Part shown: one piece after another, positions 8,033-13,228 of the stretch
How the letters are laid out: the number at the start of each line of letters is the position of its first letter
Position numbering within the stretch: position 1 is the first letter of the stretch
DNA from: Clostridia bacterium
GTDB taxonomy: Bacteria; Bacillota_A; Clostridia; TANB77; CAG-508
Direction: 5' to 3'
Assembly: GCA_017621295.1 (NCBI GenBank)
Contig: JAGATI010000136.1
Coordinates: 1 to 24,624, forward strand
DNA length: 24,624 nucleotides
Translations under genes and position numbers: made by a program
Notes under the pieces: generated by a model
Seen by the model: the letters and a program-made list of their open reading frames with translations, nothing else
The model's database searches: none
What the model was told of the DNA's origin: nothing

Positions 8033-8052
8033 TATTTCAAGATGGATATAAT

Positions 8053-8107
8053 TTCAAAATTTCTTCAAAATCCATTCATTGACACATACAAAAAAGCAAT
8101 ATAAAAT
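8053..8107 (+). promoter_or_regulatory. Promoter L2 with three 11-bp-phased TTCA sites
   Basis: TTCA starts at 8053, 8064 and 8075. TTGACA (8079-8084), a 17-bp spacer and TAAAAT (8102-8107) follow. From the first half-site through 84 bases it differs from L1 at only 8 positions, so L1 and L2 are recent copies of one promoter-leader. Confidence 0.8.
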
Positions 8108-8130
8108 CTTATTATAAAAAATTGTGAGCG

Positions 8131-8161
8131 AAAGTCAGTTTTAACCAACTGGCTTTTTTTT
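8131..8161 (+). terminator. Leader terminator-like hairpin of L2 (candidate attenuator)
   Basis: AAAGTCAGTT (8131-8140) pairs with AACTGGCTTT (8147-8156) over 10 bp around TTAACC, followed by eight T residues (8154-8161). Flanking GAGC upstream and GCTC downstream could lengthen the stem. Compared with L1 the arms changed together while pairing was kept, which supports a selected RNA structure. Confidence 0.7.
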
Positions 8162-8189
8162 CGTGCTCAAAAGAAGGGAGAAACAAAGT

Positions 8190-9158
8190 ATGTTAGAAGA
8201 TTTTAAAACAAAACTTGAATATGGAAAAGCAGTTTTAATTTGTGATAATGACATCAATTTAAATTCATATACAACAGAAATCAGACCTAAACTAATGATA
8301 TTAAAATCAGAGCCAAACAAAATATATGGCTTAGACCGTTATGAATTTACTAGAGAATACAAAAGTGAAGTGTTTAAAATCGCAGAAGAAAAAGGCTTAA
8401 AACCAATTGATATTACAGGAGTTATAAGAGAAAAAATAAGAAATATTGTAGAAATTGAATTACAAAAATATATTGATAAAAACATAAACAATATTGATTA
8501 TATAACTGAATTTACTGTAAGAGAATATCCAAATTATACTACTAAATCATTTGAATTTTTAAGCGAATCTAATATGTATGGTAAAGATATTAGAAATGAT
8601 GAAGAGGCAGTAAAAAAATACTATTTAGCATTAAAACAAATTGATAATGGAATAGTAGGATTGTATTCAGATAGATACAGCAGTACTTCATTTGAATATA
8701 ACTTAGAAAAACAAGAATTTAATATTTCAGATGAAGAAATTTTAAAAAGAGTATATAGTGATAAACAATTAAAATTAATTTTAGCATATGAGCAGTATAC
8801 AAGAGGGTTAACACCACCAATTTACAACGAAATAGCGAAAATAAATCAATTTTTAGTAAATAAAAAATCAGTAACTTTTGAATTGCACAATGGAACTAAA
8901 ATAAAGGCAGAATCTCATTTAAGCGACATACTACATATTAAAGATACTGGAGAAATTTTCATATCAGATAGATATACCAATAAAGTTATTGAAGGAGAGC
9001 CAATAGGCTACTGTAAATGTCTAGCCACAGAGCTTAAATGTTTAAAATATTCTAAAAACGAATTACAAATAAATTCAGAGGCATTAAAAAGTTTAAAAAT
9101 AGAAGAAAAACAAGAAGAACAAATATTAGAGGATGAAGAAGACGAAGAAGAAATTTAA
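8190..9158 (+). CDS. Unrecognised 322-aa element protein with acidic tail
   Basis: I choose ATG 8190, nine bases after AAGAAGGGAG. A GTG 27 bases earlier lies at the base of the leader hairpin and is unlikely. The 322-residue product is soluble, without signal peptide or membrane segment. I do not recognise the family. It has a conserved-looking beta-rich start (YGKAVLICDNDINLNSYTTE), a central helical region and a C-terminal beta section (SVTFELHNGTKIKAESHLSD). It ends in ILEDEEDEEEI, the acidic tail type shared with the RadC-like, S6-like, DUF2958 and SpoVG-like products. It is first gene of the L2 operon (322-aa gene, S6-like, DUF2958, membrane protein), all spaced by 22 bases or less. A role in maintenance or regulation of the mobile element is a guess. 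Confidence 0.7.
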   Translation: MLEDFKTKLEYGKAVLICDNDINLNSYTTEIRPKLMILKSEPNKIYGLDRYEFTREYKSEVFKIAEEKGLKPIDITGVIREKIRNIVEIELQKYIDKNINNIDYITEFTVREYPNYTTKSFEFLSESNMYGKDIRNDEEAVKKYYLALKQIDNGIVGLYSDRYSSTSFEYNLEKQEFNISDEEILKRVYSDKQLKLILAYEQYTRGLTPPIYNEIAKINQFLVNKKSVTFELHNGTKIKAESHLSDILHIKDTGEIFISDRYTNKVIEGEPIGYCKCLATELKCLKYSKNELQINSEALKSLKIEEKQEEQILEDEEDEEEI

Positions 9159-9180
9159 GAAGAAAAGGAGATTTAAAAAA

Positions 9181-9510
9181 ATGAAAAAATATGAAAGTGT
9201 AATTATTATTAATCCAAAATTAGAGGGAAAAGAAATTAAAGATACAATAGAAAAATACAAAAATATGATGAATGAATTTTCAAACAAAAAAGTAACTGTA
9301 GAAGACCTTGGAGAAAGAAAATTAGCATACGAAATTAGAAAAAATAATACTGGTTATTATGCTGTGTTTAATTTTTATTCAGAGCCTAACAATATATCTG
9401 AATTAGAAAGAAATTATAGGATAGATGATAATGTTATAAAATTTATTATAATGCGCCAAGACGAACTAGAGTATGACGAATCAGAGGAAGAAGACGAGGA
9501 GGAATACTAA
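9181..9510 (+). CDS. rpsF: Ribosomal protein bS6 paralogue with encoded acidic tail
   Basis: From ATG 9181, which follows AAAAGGAG and an A-rich spacer, the product is 109 residues. An in-frame ATG 48 bases earlier overlaps the previous gene and would add a lysine-rich leader. The sequence has the bS6 signature: KKYESVIIINPKL at the start, VTVEDLGERKLAYEI with YYAVFNFYSE in the centre, and IDDNVIKFIIMR at the end of the fold. After the fold comes YDESEEEDEEEY. Chromosomal S6 binds 16S rRNA with bS18, normally in rpsF-ssb-rpsR. Here it lies in a mobile element between an unknown gene and a DUF2958 gene, with no ssb or rpsR, so it is a paralogue of unknown duty. Binding of the ribosome or of nucleic acid is possible. 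Confidence 0.85.
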   Translation: MKKYESVIIINPKLEGKEIKDTIEKYKNMMNEFSNKKVTVEDLGERKLAYEIRKNNTGYYAVFNFYSEPNNISELERNYRIDDNVIKFIIMRQDELEYDESEEEDEEEY

Positions 9511-9512
9511 TA

Positions 9513-9899
9513 ATGAAATTAATGACAAAAGAATTAGAAGAAGAATTTAAAAAATATCCTATAGGTAGTCAAGATGGACTTGGAGGACAAGCAAAAGTTA
9601 TTGTTAAATACTTTAATCCAATGGGTGCTGCAACATGGTTTATAACAGAGGCAGATAAAAAAGAAAATGGCGATTTTGAAATGTATGGCTTTTGTAATTT
9701 AGGAGATAGTGATATGGCAGAATTTGGATATGTAATGCTATCAGAGTTACAAAATATAAAATTACCATTTGGAATGACAATAGAAAGAGATTTATATTTA
9801 CCAAAAGATTGCACCTTAATTCAAGCTATGAAACAAATTGGAATGGAAATACCAGAGTATTTATTAGAAAATGAAGACGAGGAAGAGGAGGAGTATTAA
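9513..9899 (+). CDS. DUF2958 domain protein with acidic tail
   Basis: The 128-residue protein matches the DUF2958 family: it starts MKLMTKELEEEFKKYPIGSQ, continues with AKVIVKYFNPMGAATWFITE, and has the conserved LSELQ...FGMTIERDLY block. The family is common on plasmids and integrative elements and has no known function. The ATG at 9513 lies two bases after the previous stop, with GAGGAGG inside the end of the S6-like gene, so translation is coupled. The product ends NEDEEEEEY, like its operon neighbours. No membrane segments are seen. It is probably a cytoplasmic maintenance or regulatory protein of the element. Confidence 0.8.
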   Translation: MKLMTKELEEEFKKYPIGSQDGLGGQAKVIVKYFNPMGAATWFITEADKKENGDFEMYGFCNLGDSDMAEFGYVMLSELQNIKLPFGMTIERDLYLPKDCTLIQAMKQIGMEIPEYLLENEDEEEEEY

Positions 9900-9901
9900 T
9901 T

Positions 9902-10942
9902 ATGATAGGTAAAGTAATAGTTGATATGATAATAGTATCTGCTATAATATTTACATTTGCAAATGGAATAACACATACAAGTTATGCAAATGAAGAAAAA
10001 AATAAAACAGAATATGTAATTTCTAAAAGTGAAGAATGTAAGTTTTTAGAAGATATTTATAAAACAGAAACTGATACATTAAAAATAAATAACATAGATA
10101 AAACAGTTTCAGATAAAAATTATATTGATAAAGAAATTACAGAAACAAAAATATTAAATAAATCAAACGACCAATATATTAAAAATCAATTTGGAGAAAC
10201 AAAAGATTTTAATGATGGAGAATATAAAGGAATATTAAGTATTTCTAATATTGATGTTAAAACTATTAAAAATGGATATTATGAAAAAATAGATGAGCAA
10301 ATATTAAGTTTTGAAAATTATTCAGACAATGATTTAAATAATATAGAAAAAGAAATTGATATAAATAACACAAAATATTATCTAATAAATGTTGAGTGGG
10401 AACCTGAAACTATGCAAGGAATAGATAATGAAAATGTTCCAATCACATACAAAGGTAAAAAAATATATCAAACAGTTAAAACTTTAGCAAATCCAGATAC
10501 ATACAAAGTTACAGTTACATATTCAGGAAAAGCTGAAAAAATTGATACAATATATGATTATAAAATAAATTATGAAAAAGAAGTTGAAGAGCCAAAAGAA
10601 GAACCTATAGTTGAAGAAAAAGAAGATAAGCAAGTTAATAAATTTATTATTGTTTCAGGAATAGGTTTAACAGCAATACTAATGTATTTATTAAAAGGTA
10701 AAAACACATATATCTATGCTAAAAATAATAATGGATTCAAATTAATTAAAACCGAAAAATTAAGTGATAAAAAAGTATCAATAGATATTTCAAATTGCTA
10801 CAGAAGTGATGAAAATATTTATGCAATAAAAATAAATCCACTTACATTTAAAAAGTTTAAAGGAATAACAATAAGCATAGTTCGAGGAAATAATAAAAAA
10901 GATATAGTTTTATGGAATAATTATTATGAAATTAAGATGTAA
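9902..10942 (+). CDS. Exported protein with C-terminal membrane anchor, unknown family
   Basis: The 346-residue protein starts at ATG 9902, two bases after the previous stop, with GGAGGAG inside the end of the DUF2958 gene. Residues 1-30 look like a signal peptide (MIGKVIVDMIIVSAIIFTFA, then a polar boundary near TSYAN). Residues about 31-225 form a polar external region rich in N, K and beta strands. A Glu/Pro/Lys stretch (about 226-244) leads to a membrane segment at 247-265, then an intracellular or second external domain of about 80 residues. I do not recognise the family. Two hydrophobic segments suggest a surface-exposed component of the element, perhaps linked to the sortase and adhesin genes downstream. 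It is last gene of the L2 operon; L3 starts five bases after its stop. Confidence 0.65.
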   Translation: MIGKVIVDMIIVSAIIFTFANGITHTSYANEEKNKTEYVISKSEECKFLEDIYKTETDTLKINNIDKTVSDKNYIDKEITETKILNKSNDQYIKNQFGETKDFNDGEYKGILSISNIDVKTIKNGYYEKIDEQILSFENYSDNDLNNIEKEIDINNTKYYLINVEWEPETMQGIDNENVPITYKGKKIYQTVKTLANPDTYKVTVTYSGKAEKIDTIYDYKINYEKEVEEPKEEPIVEEKEDKQVNKFIIVSGIGLTAILMYLLKGKNTYIYAKNNNGFKLIKTEKLSDKKVSIDISNCYRSDENIYAIKINPLTFKKFKGITISIVRGNNKKDIVLWNNYYEIKM

Positions 10943-10946
10943 AAAT

Positions 10947-11001
10947 TTCAAAATTTCTTCAAAAAACATTCATTGACGTATTAAAAAATAGATGTTAATA
11001 T
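10947..11001 (+). promoter_or_regulatory. Promoter L3 with three 11-bp-phased TTCA sites
   Basis: TTCA starts at 10947, 10958 and 10969, again exactly 11 bp apart. TTGACG (10973-10978), a 17-bp spacer and TAATAT (10996-11001) follow. Downstream sequence has diverged fully from L1/L2, so the conserved part is the array plus promoter. Confidence 0.8.
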
Positions 11002-11020
11002 TCCAGTATGAGCTATTATG

Positions 11021-11067
11021 AATAAGCGATGGCAAGTAGAAATACGAGCTGTTGCTTATTTTTATTT
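11021..11067 (+). terminator. Leader terminator-like hairpin of L3 (candidate attenuator)
   Basis: AATAAGCGATGGC (11021-11033) pairs along all 13 positions, including G-U pairs, with GCTGTTGCTTATT (11048-11060). TTTTTATTTT follows. The sortase RBS (GGAGGAG) starts directly after the T-rich tract. This is a different sequence from L1/L2 but the same device at the same place. Confidence 0.7.
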
Positions 11068-11078
11068 TGGAGGAGTAT

Positions 11079-11633
11079 ATGAAAAAGAAAATTTTAATTT
11101 ATGTTTCAATAATTATTATGGTAGTAAGTTTATTAAGTTTAGTATTTCTATTGAAACCCAAAAACAATAATACAAATGATAATCAACTAGAAGAAATAAA
11201 AACAATAGAAGAGCAAGTGGTAGAAGTATTATCTATTGAAGAAACAGATAAAAATATTATTGGCTATATTTCAATAGAAAAAATAGGACTAGATAAAGCA
11301 CCAATAGCAGATGGAACAGATAACAAAACAATAGGTAAATATGTAGGTCATTTTGAAAATACAAGTTATTTAGATGGAAATGTATGTTTATGCTCTCATA
11401 ATAGAGGAAGTAAAGCAGCATATTTTGGAGAAATTAAAAATCTAAATAAAGGCGATATTATAACTTATATAACAAAATATGAAACTAAGCATTACGAAGT
11501 ACAAGAAGTAAAAACAATTGAAGAAACAGATTTTAGTGTATTAGAGCAAACAGAAAAAAATAAAATCACACTTATAACATGTGTTGAAAATCAAAGCAAT
11601 TTACGATTATGTGTTATAGGAACTGAAAAGTAG
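11079..11633 (+). CDS. Sortase (class D-like transpeptidase)
   Basis: I choose ATG 11079, four bases after GGAGGAG; a TTG 27 bases earlier lies within the leader hairpin. The 184-residue protein has a membrane anchor at about 4-25 and an external sortase barrel. Catalytic residues are visible: H107 (CSHNRG), C168 (TLITC) and R176 (NLRLCVIG). The IGYISIEKIGL start of the barrel is typical. Sortases cleave LPXTG-type signals between T and G and attach proteins to the wall or to pilin subunits. The likely client is the LPRTGF-ending adhesin at 13229-16396. The TLITC/NLRLC pattern suits class D enzymes; the class is not certain. It is expressed from L3, with the SpoVG-like gene 83 bases downstream. 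Confidence 0.88.
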   Translation: MKKKILIYVSIIIMVVSLLSLVFLLKPKNNNTNDNQLEEIKTIEEQVVEVLSIEETDKNIIGYISIEKIGLDKAPIADGTDNKTIGKYVGHFENTSYLDGNVCLCSHNRGSKAAYFGEIKNLNKGDIITYITKYETKHYEVQEVKTIEETDFSVLEQTEKNKITLITCVENQSNLRLCVIGTEK

Positions 11634-11716
11634 AAATATAGAATAAACAAATTTTAAGTGGCTATGTAATTTTATTATATAGATTTAAATTATGCGAGGA
11701 AGGAGGACAAAACAAT

Positions 11717-12106
11717 ATGAATATTAGTGTTAAGAATTTAAATTTAACAAATGATCCAAACAATATTACAAAAGCTATTGCAACTATAAGTATTGAAGAT
11801 ATGTTTAATATTGAAGGAGTAACTGTTAAAAGAAGTAAAGAAGATAATATTTATGTGCAATTACCACAACGTTCATATTATGATAAAGAAACACAAGAAA
11901 AAAGATATAAAGATTGTTGTTATCCTACAAATAAGGAATTAAGAGAGCAAATTTCAAAAACTGTGTTAGATACATATTATGAAAAATTAAAAGAACGCGA
12001 AGATATGCAAGAAGAATCTCAAAAAAAAACTTCTAAATCTGTGAAATCAAAATCTAAAAAAGAAGAAGTACCAGAAATTGAAGAAGATGAAGAGGAAGTT
12101 TTATAA
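11717..12106 (+). CDS. spoVG: SpoVG-family nucleic-acid-binding protein with acidic tail
   Basis: The 129-residue protein starts at ATG 11717 after AGGAGG. Residues 1-95 match SpoVG: KAIATISIEDMFNIEGVTVK, YVQLPQRSYYD and YPTNKELREQISKTVLDTYY. SpoVG proteins bind DNA and RNA and act as site-specific regulators; versions on mobile elements are common. After the fold comes a Lys/Ser linker and the acidic end EIEEDEEEVL, which chromosomal SpoVG normally lacks. It lies 83 bases after the sortase gene; the gap holds a possible 8-bp hairpin (CTATGTAA / TTATATAG) without a clear own promoter, so read-through from L3 is likely. As a nucleic-acid-binding protein encoded in the regulon, it could influence the leader hairpins, but this is speculation. 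Confidence 0.85.
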   Translation: MNISVKNLNLTNDPNNITKAIATISIEDMFNIEGVTVKRSKEDNIYVQLPQRSYYDKETQEKRYKDCCYPTNKELREQISKTVLDTYYEKLKEREDMQEESQKKTSKSVKSKSKKEEVPEIEEDEEEVL

Positions 12107-12152
12107 AAGACAGCAAAGTCGTATGCTAGGCTGAAAAGAATAATCAAAAAGG

Positions 12153-12181
12153 TGGACGTATTATAAATTACACGGTATAAT
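12153..12181 (+). promoter_or_regulatory. Possible promoter of the stalk protein gene
   Basis: TGGACG (12153-12158), a 17-bp spacer and a perfect TATAAT (12176-12181) lie just before the RBS of the gene at 12204. The -35 is weak and there is no TTCA array. Confidence 0.45.
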
Positions 12182-12203
12182 ATGGATAGAAAGGGATGAT
12201 TCT

Positions 12204-13079
12204 ATGAAAAAGAAAATCTTATTAATATCTAGTATTATACTAGGAGTAGTAGCACTTATATGTATTGTATTAGTTATAAAAAATGGTAATACCAAAAACA
12301 ATGAAACTAAAATAAGCAAAGAAACTACGTCTACAAAACAAGAAAGCATAATAGGTCAAAATGATATAAATAATACTGTTGCAACAAGTATTGAAACAGA
12401 AGATAAAGAAATTGAAAATACAGAAGAAAAAAATATTGAACAAACACAAGAAAAAATAAAAGAAGAAACTAAAGAAGAAAAAGCACAAGAAATTACAAAA
12501 GAAATAAAACAAGAAACAAAAGAAGAAGCAAAACAAGAAGTTAAACAAGTTACACAAGATAAAAAGATTGAAAACACACAAGAAAAAACTACAAGTAAAG
12601 TTACAAAAGAAACAACTGGAACAGTAGAAAAACAGGAACAACCCACAACCACTACTGTTCCAACTAAAAAAGAAGAAAAAGCTCCAGAGCAAGTTGTAGA
12701 GCAAGAACCTGCAAAACCAGTAGAAGAGCCAAAAGAAGAAACAAAGAAAATAGATTTAGCAAAATACGATTATTATGAAAATAGTTCAAATGGTTCATAC
12801 AAAGGATTTATTAGAGATGATGCTGAAATGAGCAAATTAAAATCTTTAATAGATACTGCAATAAATGAATTTGGCTATACAAATGTAAAAATAGTTCAAG
12901 ACAGTTCATTACCGAAAAGTGGACTAAGAAGTTTTACAGCAAATAAAACAAATGTAGAAAATTTAGTATATGATTCAGATGGATTTACAATTTGTTATTA
13001 TTCAGTAAAAGAATACCACATATCAAGTGATGGAACAGAAACCTTATTTCAAACAAGGTCATATATAAAAGTTAAATAA
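12204..13079 (+). CDS. Membrane-anchored protein with long K/E/T/Q stalk, unknown family
   Basis: The 291-residue protein starts at ATG 12204 after GAAAGGGAT. A membrane anchor lies at about 5-25 (LLISSIILGVVALICIVLVI) without a lipobox. Residues about 40-180 are low-complexity: repeated K, E, T and Q words (KEETKEEK, KQETKEEAKQEVKQ), then a Pro/Glu section (KPVEEPKEE). This probably forms a long extended or helical stalk outside the cell. Residues about 185-291 form a small compact domain (KYDYYENSSNGSYKGFIRDD...). I do not recognise it. The strong codon bias of this stretch creates open antisense frames that are not genes. The position between sortase/SpoVG and adhesin suggests a surface role. 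L4 begins four bases after the stop. Confidence 0.65.
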   Translation: MKKKILLISSIILGVVALICIVLVIKNGNTKNNETKISKETTSTKQESIIGQNDINNTVATSIETEDKEIENTEEKNIEQTQEKIKEETKEEKAQEITKEIKQETKEEAKQEVKQVTQDKKIENTQEKTTSKVTKETTGTVEKQEQPTTTTVPTKKEEKAPEQVVEQEPAKPVEEPKEETKKIDLAKYDYYENSSNGSYKGFIRDDAEMSKLKSLIDTAINEFGYTNVKIVQDSSLPKSGLRSFTANKTNVENLVYDSDGFTICYYSVKEYHISSDGTETLFQTRSYIKVK

Positions 13080-13082
13080 AAT

Positions 13083-13137
13083 TTCAAAATCCTTTCAAAA
13101 TTCGTTCATTGACATAGTTTTTTGAAGGTAGTATTAT
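13083..13137 (+). promoter_or_regulatory. Promoter L4 with three 11-bp-phased TTCA sites
   Basis: TTCA starts at 13083, 13094 and 13105. TTGACA (13109-13114), a 17-bp spacer and TATTAT (13132-13137) follow. It drives the adhesin gene. Confidence 0.8.
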
Positions 13138-13162
13138 TTTAGTGTGATAAATTTTAAATAAG

Positions 13163-13202
13163 AAAAGAAATCAGTTAATTCCCCTGCTGGTTTCTTTTTT
13201 TT
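13163..13202 (+). terminator. Leader terminator-like hairpin of L4 (candidate attenuator)
   Basis: AAGAAATCAG (13165-13174) pairs along all 10 positions, with one G-U pair, with CTGGTTTCTT (13187-13196). Eight T residues run from 13195 to 13202. The adhesin RBS AAGGAGG follows about 10 bases later. Confidence 0.7.
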
Positions 13203-13228
13203 ACGTCAAAATAAGGAGGTTTATATTT

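Noticed and set aside
9133..9180. Longer start for the S6-like gene
   Set aside because: The added residues are a lysine-rich reading of the acidic-tail codons of the previous gene; the RBS and the bS6 homology start fit 9181.
12270..12704. Long antisense open frames over the stalk protein gene
   Set aside because: They arise from the repetitive A-rich K/E/T/Q codons; the products are Phe/Cys-rich low-complexity strings without RBS.
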